A stretch of 64,000 nt of DNA from the NCBI GenBank assembly GCA_024291935.2, contig JAGTYA010000026.1:2033501-2097500 (forward strand). Direction: 5' to 3'. Below, one piece after another: positions 54,505-64,000 of the stretch; positions within the stretch are counted from its first letter, which is position 1, and every line of letters starts with the position of its first letter. Made by a program: the position numbers and the translations under genes. This DNA comes from Okapia johnstoni (taxonomy: Eukaryota > Chordata > Mammalia > Artiodactyla > Giraffidae). The notes beneath the pieces were generated by a model that searched no databases, was not told the origin of the DNA, and worked only from the letters and a program-made list of their open reading frames with translations.

Positions 54505-55255
54505 CACCTTTGAAAGCAGTTTTTAGTGTGTTCATGGAGTTGCACAACCATCACCACTGCCTGATTGTAGAATGCCACCCCCCAAAAGCAACCGTGGCTG
54601 CCCATCCACACCCCCCACCCCAGCCTCGGACAAGCACTCGTTGCCCTTCCATCTCCGTGGATTTGCTTGTTGAGAACATTTCATGTAAATGGAATCCTAT
54701 GAAACGTGGTCTTTTCTGCCTGACTTCCTTCACTCAGCACGCTGTTTTCAAGTCCCACCCACAGCCTAGCAAGTGTCAGAGCTTCATCCCTTTTTTACGG
54801 TTGAAAACGATTCTGCTGAATGGACATGCCACGTTTTGTTTATCCACTTGTCAGGTGATGGACACTTGCGTGATTGCCACCTCTAGACTCTGAGAAACAA
54901 AGCTGCTGCAAACGCTCACAAGCCAGCTCAGGGGTGAACCCGAGTTTCCATCTCTTGGGCGTTTCACAGCCATGGGAACTGCCAGGCACTCGCAGCTCCA
55001 GGCCTCACGTTTTAAGGAAGCTGCAGGCTGTTTGCCAACGGCTGCTCTGTCTTGTGCTGTCAGCCGCCATGCGCACTCCTGACCTCTCTCCCTCTCATCT
55101 TTTCAGGGAGCCCTCCTGGTGGGTGTGAAGCGGCTCTCACCTGGGTGTCCTTCGGGGCAGTGACACCCTGTGCCATTCTTTACTTGCTCATTTGCCACCC
55201 TCGGCTCTTCTTTGGAGAAATGCCTCTTCAGGTCCTTGGCCCAGTTTTTAAATAA
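54505..55255 (-). mobile_element. LINE-1 (L1M type) 3' region (minus strand)
   Basis: 'gagttgcacaaccatcacca', 'ggatttgcttgttgagaac', 'ttcatgtaaatggaatcc', 'gacatgccacgttttgttta' and 'ggtgggtgtgaagcggctct' follow the inverted L1M 3' UTR and ORF2 end. It is the same region as 12966-13490 but an independent insertion. Confidence 0.9.
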
Positions 55256-55337
55256 TTGTTATTGGTGTATAGATGATTTGCAATGTTGTGTTAGTCTTAG
55301 GTGTACAGCAAAGTGAGTCTGTTACACGTATACATCA
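55256..55337 (-). mobile_element. Artiodactyl-type LINE-1 3' end (minus strand), left part
   Basis: 'attggtgtatagatgatttg', 'caatgttgtgttagtcttag' and 'gtgtacagcaaagtgag' are the inverted 3' UTR. It is interrupted by ART2A at 55338. Confidence 0.9.
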
Positions 55338-55613
55338 GTTGCTGTTGTTCGGTCACTAAGTCGTTTCCAGCTCTTTGCGACCCCACGGACGGCAGCACGC
55401 CAGGCTTCCCTGTCCTCCACTATCTCCTGGAGTTTGCTCAGATTCATGTCCATTGTGTTGGTGATGCCCTCCAACTATCTCATCCTCTGTCGCCCCCTTC
55501 TCCTCCCGCCTTCAATCCTTCCTAGCATCAGGGTCTTTTCCAAGGAGTCGGCTCTTCGCACCAGGTGGCCAAAGTATTGGAGGTTCAGCTTCAGCTTCAG
55601 TCCTTCCAGTGAT
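55338..55613 (-). mobile_element. ART2A/BovB fragment nested in L1 (minus strand)
   Basis: 'gctgttgttcggtcactaag', 'gtgatgccctccaactatct', 'aggagtcggctcttcgca' and 'caaagtattggaggttcagc' show the inverted BovB 3' end, longer than minimal ART2A. Confidence 0.95.
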
Positions 55614-55870
55614 TCACTTTACTTTTCCATACGCACATATGCACTCTTTTTTAGATTGTTTTCCCAAAAGCGAGGGTCGTGCAGAGTTCCTTGTGGTATA
55701 CAGTAGATCCTTATTAGTCACCTATTTTATATATAGCGTGTATTTGTCAATCCCACTCTCCCAATTTACCCCACCCCCTGACCCGCCAGTCACCGTAAGT
55801 TTATTTTCTACACCTATAACTCAGTTTCTGTTTTGTAGATAAGTTCATTTTTAGCCTTTTTTAAAGATTC
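55614..55870 (-). mobile_element. Artiodactyl-type LINE-1 3' end (minus strand), right part
   Basis: It resumes after the ART2A: 'gtggtatacagtagatcctt', 'cctattttatatatagcgtg', 'cccactctcccaatttaccc', 'cagtttctgttttgtagat'. Confidence 0.9.
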
Positions 55871-57685
55871 CACAAGATTTAGCACCTGTGTGATTTGCAA
55901 AGGAACAGCAAACAAACAAACACAAAGCCAGCAGCAGACACCTCACTTCCTCATGGTTGATGGAGCGAGCCTCAGACGAGGGCCACAGAGCTTCCCTGAG
56001 TGTGCCCCCGGCCAAAGAAACAAAGAAGCAGATGAAGTAGGAGGTGGAATCAAGTGAAACAAGGCCCCCGGATTTCATGCCACGGTGAGGTGACCCCACT
56101 GTGAGACGGTGTTTTGTCCCCGGGCGTGTGCTGAGCCCAGTTCCCAGCTCAGCCACACGGTTTCCACGATGGTCACCTTGCCGGTGTGGGGAGAGGTGCT
56201 AACCACCTTCGGTCCTCGCCCCTGATTTGACTTGATTATTGAAGGGTCGCACACCCAGCCCAGGCCGGAGCCCTGTGCTGTCATAGATGATCAGAATCTT
56301 CTAGACCTTCCTCCCCGGTGCATGGGGACCTGGGGTCTTGCGGGTCCTCAGGTCAGGGCTCATCGTCGGCTCCAGCCTCTGAGCTGGATGTGGGAGATAT
56401 CTGATGGTGAATTATACGGTGATCATTTGATTACAGTCAGTGTTTGGGGTTCCCAGGTGCCATGAGAGCCGGGAAGCAGGGCCCCCCAAGACCTCCCTGG
56501 GAAAGGGGTGTGGCTGCACGTGAGTGAGGGTGGGCTGTATGACCGGGAAGGAGGTGAGGGCAGGCTGCAGCCTGCCTGGGGCCCCATGAATGGACAAGAC
56601 CATAGCCATCAACGTGGCAGGGGTTCGTGGACATGGGAGCCGTGGGGCGAGGGGGGCTGCAGAGCTAGCCCCCACAGGGTCTGGCCTGGGCCCTTCTGCT
56701 GACAGCTGCGACCATGACCCCCATTGGAGGCAGCCATGGCTGGCCAGCTCTGTAGCCACCCTCCAATTGGCTCTGGGTCAGCAAAAGACAGCACGGTGGC
56801 CTCTTGTTCTACCTGTCCTTGGATGGCTTCTCAGACCCAGGCGGGGCCAGGCTGGGGCACTTCACAGCATGTCCTAGGCTGTTTTTTTCCAGGAGCCAGT
56901 GGGCTGTGTGGGCTGGGCGGGCTGGTTTGAAGTCTCTGGATTGCACAACCTTCACCCCTCAGGGTGCTATCTCTAAAGAAGTCACCAGATTCAACCACAG
57001 ACTCCCCCCTACCTCTCAGGCATGCATGCAGAGCTGGAAGCCAGAGCTGTCCCGGGGAGAATGGGTCAAGGGCAGCGAGGCTTTAGCCAGCCTAGGTGGG
57101 CAGGCCTCAGACACAGGGCCCAGACTAAGCTGGGTTGGGGGCGAGGGGGCCTGGGCTCCCGCTCTGAACCGCCCCCGCCCCCCACAGGGACCTAAGGCAG
57201 AGCAGGAAGGTGACTACGCATCACAGAGACAGAGCTTACCCTGCAGTCTTGCCCTCTACTCTGCAGGCCGAGTCCCTAAGCTCTGCTTCTCTGGGTCTGA
57301 AAGGAGGCCACCTTGCCTTCCTGTCAGAGCCAGCGCTGGGCAATGAACACAAGCCAGGCCTCCGAGGGAAAGGTGACCACAGCCGGCCGCCTCTGCACAC
57401 CCTCCACAAACCCCTTCCTTTGGGAAGACCTAAAAGGGAGAGTCTCCAGAGTCAGCCACTTTCAAGGGCGAAGGGGCAAGTGTTCTGGGAGACCAGAAGG
57501 CCCGTTCACGGAAGTGATTCTGGGTGGAGAACTTTGGGGCCAAAGTTGGCAAGGAGTTGGTCCTCTGTGGCTTCAGCTGGGCCTCAGGCTGCACTGAGCA
57601 CTGCAGTCCAGGCTGTGAGCAGGGCAACACCCTGCTCTCTGATTCAGTCATTTCAGCTCAACAGTATTTCCTCTCTGCTTCTTCT
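55871..57685. other. Unique sequence, no gene supported
   Basis: No exon or repeat is recognised. A 180-codon plus-strand frame (56804-57346) has no known domain. Confidence 0.4.
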
Positions 57686-57850
57686 TCTTGTTCAGTTGAT
57701 CCGTCAGGTCTGACTCTCTGCGACCCCGTGGACTGCAGCACGCCAGGCTTCCCTGTCCTTCACCATCTCCCAGAGCTTGCTCAAACTCACGTCCACTGAG
57801 TCAGTGATGCTGTCTGACCATCTCATCCTCTGTCACCCCCTTCTTCTCCT
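57686..57850 (-). mobile_element. ART2A/BovB-derived SINE (minus strand)
   Basis: 'ttgttcagttgatccgtcag', 'cgaccccgtggactgcagca', 'caccatctcccagagcttgc'. Confidence 0.95.
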
Positions 57851-57854
57851 GAAA

Positions 57855-58205
57855 ACTTGATAGACCTTGATAATCTGGGCCTGTTTTTTTTTTTCCTTGT
57901 GGGAAGACATTTAACCACCACTTTAATAACTTGAGTATTCGTAAGCTCATTTAAATGTTTTATTCCATCCTGAGTCAGTTCTATTGAGTTAGTTTTTTTT
58001 TCCCTGAGAATATACCTGTTTCTGCGTAGGTTTTCCAAAGTTTTTGGCATATAGTTGTTGCGAATATTCTTTTATTGTCTTTAAAACACCTATTTGCAGT
58101 GTTTCCGTACTTTTCCTTTATAATATTTTTATTTCTATCTTCTCTCAGTCTTACCAGAACTTTATCTAGTTTGTTAGTTTTTTTTTTTTTTAAGAACCAG
58201 GTTTT
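57855..58205 (-). mobile_element. LINE-1 ORF2 segment, inverted (minus strand)
   Basis: 'attctattgagttag'-type sequence and 'cttaccagaactttatctag' followed by 'agaaccaggtttttgcttca' are the antisense of L1 ORF2 upstream of the reverse-transcriptase core. It abuts a sense-strand ORF2 segment at about 58205. Confidence 0.75.
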
Positions 58206-58890
58206 TGCTTCATTTAGAAATTTTAAAGACTTACATAAAGGGAAAGATATACCATATTCATAAACAAAAGACAATGTTGTAAAGGTGTCAATTCCTTTCT
58301 TCCTCCTTTATCTGTGAATTCACTATAATTCCAATAAAAACTAAAGGGTTGGGTTTGTTTTTTCTTTTTCATGAAACTTCATATGATGATTCTAAAATTC
58401 CTATGGAAGAATAAAGAGTTTCAAATACCAAGACCTTCTTAAGAAGATCAAAGAAAGGCTTTTCCTTCTAGATATCGAGACATGATATGAGACATAGTAA
58501 TTAAGATGTCACAGTGAAAGTGCAGAAATCGGTAGTTAGCCCAGAGAAGAGAGCCCAGAAAGGACCTTCAGGGGCTTGAGTTTTTCAAGGACAGTCAAAA
58601 CAGCATTTGTGATCACTGGATGCGGTGGTTACCCATCATGAAAAAGTGAACTTGGACCCCACCTCACACTGTATTCAAAAATTCACTCCAGATGAGCCTA
58701 AGAATTAAATGTTAAATATAGAACTTATAACCTTTAGAAAATATACGTTAGTTTGTATCTTTCAAAACTTAGCACAAGAAAACATTCCTCACATGGGACA
58801 CAAAAGCACCGACTCTGAGAGAAAAATGTTAATAAACATGTTTATGTAAAACAAGGAATTCTGTTTGTCAAAAGACACCTTAAAGCAAGG
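58206..58890 (+). mobile_element. LINE-1 ORF2 C-terminal segment (plus strand)
   Basis: 'ggaaagatataccatattca', 'tataattccaataaaaac', 'gtgaacttggaccccacctc', 'gatgagcctaagaattaaat' and 'ctgtttgtcaaaagacacc' are sense L1 ORF2, heavily mutated. Its orientation is opposite to the segment on its left. Confidence 0.85.
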
Positions 58891-58914
58891 GAAGAGATAA
58901 CGTGCACCCTGGGA

Positions 58915-59390
58915 TTTGCGTCAGTTTTCTATCTTTGCTGCCACAAATTCCCTCAGAGCGAGCGGCTTCAAAAACATATTTACCGTCTTTCAGTTCTATA
59001 GGTCAGAAGTCTCACACAGCCTAAGGGTCTGGACAGTATCGCAGGGCAGGTTTCTTCTTGATGACCAGGGAGACAATCCACACCAGACCTTTTTCAGCTT
59101 CTAAAGGGTCCTCGGCCCTTCCCTCTATCTTCAAAGCCATCACATTGCTGCTCTCGGGGCTTTTGTCCACTGTCGTAACTTCTATGACCAGAAGGTTCTC
59201 TACCTTTAAGGACTCAAGCATCTACTTGGGCCCAGCTGGATAATCCTGACCTCTCTCCCCATCTCAAGACACAGAACCTGAATTGCATCTCTAAACTCCC
59301 TTGTGCCACGTAAGGGGACACATTCACAGGTTCTGGGGATTAAAACATCCTTGGGGAGCCTTTTTCTGCCTAACACAGGAGCAGGTGTTC
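58915..59390 (-). mobile_element. MLT1-type LTR fossil (minus strand)
   Basis: 'gtcagttttctatctttgct', 'gccacaaattccctcagagc', 'gtctttcagttctataggtc', 'ttcaaagccatcacattgct' and 'cacattcacaggttctgggg' match an inverted MLT1 LTR nearly end to end. Confidence 0.9.
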
Positions 59391-59444
59391 CCCATACATA
59401 GAGTGACCCAAAAAATGGTTGGTCAGTACGGGGAGGAAGTCGGA

Positions 59445-59531
59445 GGATGGGGAGCCAGGGAAGGAGGGCGGAAGGAAAGAGAAAGACAGGGCGGGAGGGA
59501 GGAAGGAAACAGAGAAACAAAGAGGGAAACC
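59445..59531 (+). repeat. Purine-rich (GGAA/GGGA)n low-complexity tract
   Basis: An almost pure A/G run made of ggaagg, gggagg and agagaaa units. Confidence 0.85.
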
Positions 59532-59564
59532 ACATCGACACTTTGTATCTAATCAACGAGGGCA

Positions 59565-59780
59565 GGGCTCCCTGCTGGCTCAGGGGAAAGAATACACCTG
59601 CCCGTGCAGGAGACGCAGGAGACGCGGGTTCCATCCCTGGGTCGGGAAGATCGCCTGGAGAAGGGCATGGCCCCCACTCCAGGGCTCTTGCCTCGAGAAT
59701 CCATGGACAGGGGAGCCTGGTGGGCTACAGTCCGTGGAGTCACAAGCTAAGGATACAACTTCGTGACTAAGCAACAATGA
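59565..59780 (+). mobile_element. Bov-tA SINE (plus strand)
   Basis: 'gggctccctgctggctcagg', 'ttccatccctgggtcgggaa', 'agcctggtgggctacagtcc'. A short duplication 'aggagacgcaggagacgc' lies in the head. Confidence 0.93.
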
Positions 59781-59789
59781 AGATCAATA

Positions 59790-60480
59790 AGGACACACAT
59801 GACTGGACAGAAACGTGACCCGGGCTGGGCCCTCACCGTGGAGGACGCACACGCGGCCCGCCGGGTGTCTGAGAGCGTGGCTGACAGCGGTTCCATCTGG
59901 CGTGAAGCACCAAGCCCGGTCGCTGGGGCTGCAGACGGGGTGTGGGGCCCGGGGCCTCTCCTGTACTGCTGGTGGGGTGCCTTGGAGGGCCACCATGTGC
60001 AAGGACAGTGTGGCCTCACCTGTAAGACTGAATTTCACACACGGATGAGCCAGCTATGGCACACCTGGGTACTCACGCAGGGAAAGCTCCAGTCCACCGC
60101 CGGCCGGAGCAGGCAGCCCGGAGTGCGCGTCACCAGGGGTCCTTCCCACCAGTCAGAACAGACGAACCAGAGGGACGCGGATGGACAGGTCTTGGCAAAA
60201 GCATGACAGGTCTAAGCCCAAGCAAAAGCATGATATGTTTCTGTAAAGTCTAAATGACTAACAGAGAAAATCCGTGCCCTTTTCTGGATACACAGAAATC
60301 TGATGAAGCTGCATCATCAGGAAAGCAGAGGGCAGGGGACACAGATTCAGGTCACTGGTTTCCCGGGGCGGTGGAGGCGGGGGGAGGCTTGAGTTGGGGG
60401 CTGATGGGGTTTACTTACTATTTTAGGCAGCGGGTCCTGGGGGGTTTCTACATTATTAAGAAAGAACAACCAATTCTATA
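59790..60480 (+). mobile_element. Diverged LINE-1 3' end (plus strand)
   Basis: 'ctcctgtactgctggtgggg' near 59958 and 'ggtcactggtttcccggggc' with the G-rich block at 60350-60410 match the sense L1 ORF2 end and 3' UTR. It is probably the continuation of the L1 at 58206-58890 after the MLT1 and Bov-tA insertions. Confidence 0.55.
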
Positions 60481-60489
60481 ATGATGTAT

Positions 60490-60665
60490 TAAACAATGAA
60501 ACACCACAACCCAGTGGCATTTACTCATTTGTTCCAGATGAACCCAGCCAGTTCAGTATTCAGAACTCAATTAACATAAGCCATCACATCAACATGCTGA
60601 AGAGAAAACTCGAACGATCCTATCTAGTGACGTGGAGAAAGTGTTGATAAAATCTATCATCCGTC
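60490..60665 (+). mobile_element. LINE-1 ORF2 fragment (plus strand), separate
   Basis: 'tccagatgaacccagccagt', 'ccatcacatcaacatgctga', 'gtgacgtggagaaagtgttg' and 'ataaaatctatcatcc' are a mid-ORF2 segment. It lies 3' of an L1 3' end, so it belongs to another insertion. Confidence 0.7.
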
Positions 60666-61687
60666 CAGTCCTTCTCTCTGCCGGGGGTGAGGGCTGGGGG
60701 AGGGTGTCTCCTTTCTCAGGTGGGGTGGAGGGGAAATTTGCTCACCTGCGGGGCAGTGTGTCCGTCCCACCTACCCGGTGTCAGAGCCACTGGGAAAGTC
60801 CTGTGCTCGGGCCGAGCCCCTCCTGGAGAGAGGAGCTGGCCCTTCCACGCAGACCGCAGAGGCCTTTGTGTCCAGAGTCAGGGCCAGGCCACGACAGGCC
60901 TGAGTGGAGCCGGCAGGGGCCTGGGGTCCCCAGCCCTGGCTTTCCATCAGCCTGGGATGGGGGAGCTGCTTGGTTGCAAAGGCCACGGCTTTGTTCTGTG
61001 GACCTGGCAGAGGTGAGCGTGGCAGCAGCCTCTGTAGTGGTCGCTGGCTGTGGTCCTTTGTTTCAGCGAAGTGGGAGCTTTCTCCCTGAGCCTCATGCCG
61101 CCTCCAGGCCTGGGCAGTCATAGTCAGTGGGGCCCTTCCTGTGGGGGCACCCGGGGAGCCCCCACCCCCCCACCTGCTCCCACACCACCTGGAGGGGCTG
61201 CCAGAGGCGAGGACCTGAGGCCAGGGGATGTCACCCCATGGCTCAAGTCCAGGCTGAGGGGCTCATGGGGCCCATGGCCCTGACCCCAGAGGAGAAATCT
61301 CAGGGCCTCCCAGAGCCTGCTTCAGCTCCACTTCCAAGCGTGTGTGTGTGAACATGTATATGTCCTGGTGTATGTAGGTTGCCACCCCCTCCCGTGTAGG
61401 TGTGGAAGCGTCACCAGGCCTGGGTGCTGCGTGGATGTGTCAGGTGGGCCCAGGTTATAGCAGGTGTGGGGACGCAGCCTCGAGTGCCCTCTGCATATGG
61501 GGCCCCCCCGTCCAGTAGCATGGGGGGCTTGCTCTCCCCGGAGAGCATCTCATACACTCGGGGCTCAAAAGTGGTCAACCCGGGGCTACGTAGAAACCAC
61601 TTGTCCCTGAGAACTTTAAAAGCTGCTTCTCTTTTTAAAAACCACGGAATGAGTGATTGGACAATGCACAAATCCTGAATGAACAGA
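60666..61687. other. GC-rich unique sequence
   Basis: Nothing is recognised. A short GT-rich spot is at about 61340. Confidence 0.4.
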
Positions 61688-61905
61688 TCATCCCAGGTGG
61701 CTCAGTGGTAAAGAATCCACCTGCTAAGGCAGGAAACTCAGGAGACATGAGTTCGATCTCTGGGTCGGGATGATCCCTTGCAGGAAGAAATGGCAACCCC
61801 CTCCAGTATTCTTGCCTGGGAAATCTCATGGGCAGGTGGGCTACAAACACAGGCGGGCTACTGTCCATCGGTTGCAGAGTGGGACATGACTGAGCAACTG
61901 AGTAT
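61688..61905 (+). mobile_element. Bov-tA SINE (plus strand)
   Basis: 'aggtggctcagtggtaaaga', 'gagttcgatctctgggtcgg' and 'ccagtattcttgcctgggaa'. A local duplication of the 'ggcgggctac' part is at about 61835-61865. Confidence 0.93.
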
Positions 61906-61940
61906 GCATAAACACGTCCTACATAAACACCCACGTGTGC

Positions 61941-62083
61941 TGTGCTAAGGCAGTTTAGTCCTGTCCGACTCTTGGCGACCCTGTGGACTGTAGCCCACCA
62001 GGCTCCTCTGTCCGTTGGATTCTCTAGGTAAGAATACTGGAGTGGGCTGCCATTTCCTCCTCCAGGGGATCTTGACCCATGAG
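61941..62083 (-). mobile_element. Bov-tA SINE fragment (minus strand)
   Basis: 'tagtcctgtccgactcttgg', 'ccaccaggctcctctgtccg' and 'agaatactggagtgggctgc' are the inverted Bov-tA 3' half. It forms an inverted pair with the copy at 61688-61905. Confidence 0.93.
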
Positions 62084-62229
62084 GTCAAGACATAGACACT
62101 TCGGTCCCACCAGAAGTGTCCTCCCCCAGGGAGACGTCCCCCTGCCCAGGGAAACTCTACCCTGACTTTTCTCAGCCTAGAGCACTCTTGCCTGTTCTCG
62201 AGGCTGCACGGAATCAGATTTACCTGCAG
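62084..62229. other. Unique spacer
   Basis: Not assigned. Confidence 0.3.
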
Positions 62230-63578
62230 CTCGGTCACTGGCGGGCTTGCCTCTGAGGAAAGCTGCTGTAATCCTCCCCATCGATGTGTCTGGTGGGTGT
62301 GAGTATGCGTTTCTCTGGAGTTGGTGTCTGGATGTGGGAATGCCTGGTGGTGATGTGTGCCCAAGGCTACAGCCAAGCAACTTTCCCAGGTGTACCAACG
62401 CATGTTCCCGCCATCAGTGCGCAGGAGTCTGTCACTCCACACTGCGCCCAGCACCGGATGTTGACGGTCTGTCATCTTGGCCACTTTAGCCAGTGTGTGT
62501 GGGCACCTCATGTGGGCTTTCGTCTGTGTTTCCCTAATAGGTGGTGATGCTGAGCACCTTCTCATGGACTTATTGACATCTGGTGCCTGTTCAAATCATC
62601 TTTTTAAAGCACGTGGTCTTTTCCTTATTGATTCGTAGGTGTTCTTGACATGCTCTGGATGCAAGTCCTTTACCAGAAAATACCCTTTCCCAGCCTGCAG
62701 AGCGTCTGTTCATGTTCTTAATGATGTCTTTTGATGTATGGGAAGTCTTAATTTTTATAAGGAAGAGCAATTTGTCAAATATTTTATTTTGTAGTCAGGG
62801 CTGCTTGTGTTTTGGCAAATCTTCCAAGATCATAAAGATAATCCCCTGCTTGCTTCTCCCCTCCTGATGGTCTCTGCCTTCACGCTTTGATGTAAAACCT
62901 AACTTGAATTAATTTTGTGACTGATGTGTGGTGGGGATCATGGTTCATATATATTTTTTTCATACAGCTATCCAAACTGTCCCCCTACCGTTGATCAAAA
63001 AGGACATTCCTTCCCTCCCAGATTGAAATAGTGCCTTGGTTATAAACCCGGTGACCACATATGCGTGTTTATGCTTCTGGATGTTCCATTCTGCCCTGCT
63101 GACCCATCCCATCTGACGCTGCTGTGTCAGAAGGTGTTCGGATTTCATCTCTATAATATGTTCTCACCCTGTAGCCTCACAGTGTGTTTAGAGCTGCAGG
63201 AGCACCTCTTCAACTTCTTTGTTCTTCAAACTGTCTTCTCTATTCTTAATAGTTTGCTTTTTCACAAGTATTTTAGAATCAGCTTGAAAATCCTTCCCAG
63301 AAATAAATAAAAGCATTCTGTGTTGATTGGAATCAGATTTGCCCCACACCTCAAAATTCACAGCTGACAAATACTAGTCCTCCAATTTATGAACATGTTA
63401 TAACCCTCAACTGATGCAGGGCTTCTTTAATTTTTCTCACTGAAGTCTAGTACTTTTTTGCATAGAGGTCTTGTTCATCTCCAAGAAATTTCCTTTTAGG
63501 TATTTTATGGTTTTGGATGCTGTTATAAGCGGTATCTCTATTTCATTTTCTAATTGCTTGTTACTAACATAAAGAAAA
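62230..63578 (-). mobile_element. Old LINE-1 3' UTR and ORF2 (minus strand)
   Basis: 'ctccccatcgatgtgtctgg', 'catgttcccgccatcagtg', 'gtgtttccctaataggtggt', 'ctggatgcaagtcctttacc', 'gatgtcttttgatgtatggg' and 'ggacattccttccctcccag' are collinear with an inverted L1. It is diverged, with many stops. It is interrupted by a Bov-tA at 63579. Confidence 0.85.
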
Positions 63579-63690
63579 GGCTTCCCAGCTGGCGTAGTGG
63601 TAGAGAATCCGCCTGCCGATGCAGGAGATTCAAGACACGGGTTGAATCCCTGGGTTGAATCCCTGGGCTGGGAAGACCCCCTGGAGGGGG
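63579..63690 (+). mobile_element. Truncated Bov-tA SINE nested in L1 (plus strand)
   Basis: 'ggcttcccagctggcgtagt', 'ggtagagaatccgcctgccg'. 'gttgaatccctgg' is present twice (about 63642 and 63653). The 3' half is missing. Confidence 0.92.
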
Positions 63691-64000
63691 TTTTATTTTG
63701 CCCCGTCTGATTATTTTTTCTTAAGTTCCCCTTTTCTTACCTCAATGTGTTGGCTGAGGCTTTGGGGAGAACATTAAGTAGAAATGGTAACGACAGACAT
63801 CCTTGTCTTATTCCCCGTCTCAGGAGGAAAGCGTAATCTTTCACCAGGATGTCTGATGGCTGCTTAGATCTTGTTTGCTTCTGTGTCTGTTTTTTTATGT
63901 AACAGAATTTCCTTCTGTTCCAAGCCCCCTAAGAGCCATGTGTTTATGAATGGGTCTTGAGTTTTATCACGTTTTTTCTGTATCTTGTGAGTTGATTGGA
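63691..64000 (-). mobile_element. Old LINE-1 ORF2 (minus strand), continues past the window
   Basis: 'acagacatccttgtcttatt', 'tcaggaggaaagcgtaatct' and 'ttaagtagaaatggtaacg' continue the inverted ORF2 of the element at 62230-63578 up to the window end. Confidence 0.85.

Overview
This is mammalian nuclear DNA, and its repeats place it in a ruminant (Pecora: cattle, sheep, goat, deer and relatives). The diagnostic elements are tRNA-Glu-type Bov-tA SINEs (six copies), ART2A/BovB-derived elements (seven copies, one long enough to keep part of the BovB reading frame) and the artiodactyl-type 3' end of LINE-1. Ancient L1, L2, MIR, MLT1 LTR and hAT-type fossils fill in the rest. The species cannot be fixed from this sequence alone. 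No prokaryotic, plasmid or phage feature is present, and there is no CRISPR array, rRNA or functional tRNA gene.

Layout. 0-1.6 kb is AT-rich and is one old minus-strand L1 with a DNA-transposon fossil inside it. 2.2-3.95 kb is a strong CpG island and the only clear promoter-like sequence in the window. From left to right it has a degenerate GACTCGGA-rich stretch, a minisatellite of about 61 bp with repeated splice-donor-like steps, and a compact block with four equally spaced inverted CCAAT boxes flanked by two identical CACGTG E-boxes and GC boxes. Candidate first-exon splice donors lie on both sides, one per strand, so it may be bidirectional. 4-41 kb is GC-rich, repeat-poor and apparently noncoding, punctuated by short AT-rich islands dense in TAAT, GATA and CAAT-type motifs that look like conserved regulatory DNA. 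41.9-47 kb is a young ruminant retroposon cluster (ART2A, BovB, L1). 47-54.5 kb returns to GC-rich DNA with the most enhancer-like islands (48.36-48.6 and 51.64-51.91 kb). 54.5-64 kb is dominated by nested L1, MLT1 and SINE insertions.

Coding content. I could not support any protein-coding exon of a host gene. The long open frames in the GC-rich parts translate to low-complexity Pro/Gly/Arg/Ser-rich sequence, overlap on both strands, or run through transposon sequence. The only recognisable protein-coding remnants are retrotransposon fragments (BovB and L1 ORF2). The simplest reading is a CpG-island promoter of a gene or lncRNA followed by a long first intron, or an intergenic region, carrying a series of candidate enhancers. 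Which gene they serve cannot be told from this window. I saw no self-contained undescribed system. The best leads are the promoter architecture at 3.0-4.0 kb and the candidate regulatory islands at 29.1-29.85, 36.0-36.2, 48.36-48.6 and 51.64-51.91 kb. Repeat calls were made by eye against remembered family consensus, so boundaries are approximate, usually within 10-30 bases.
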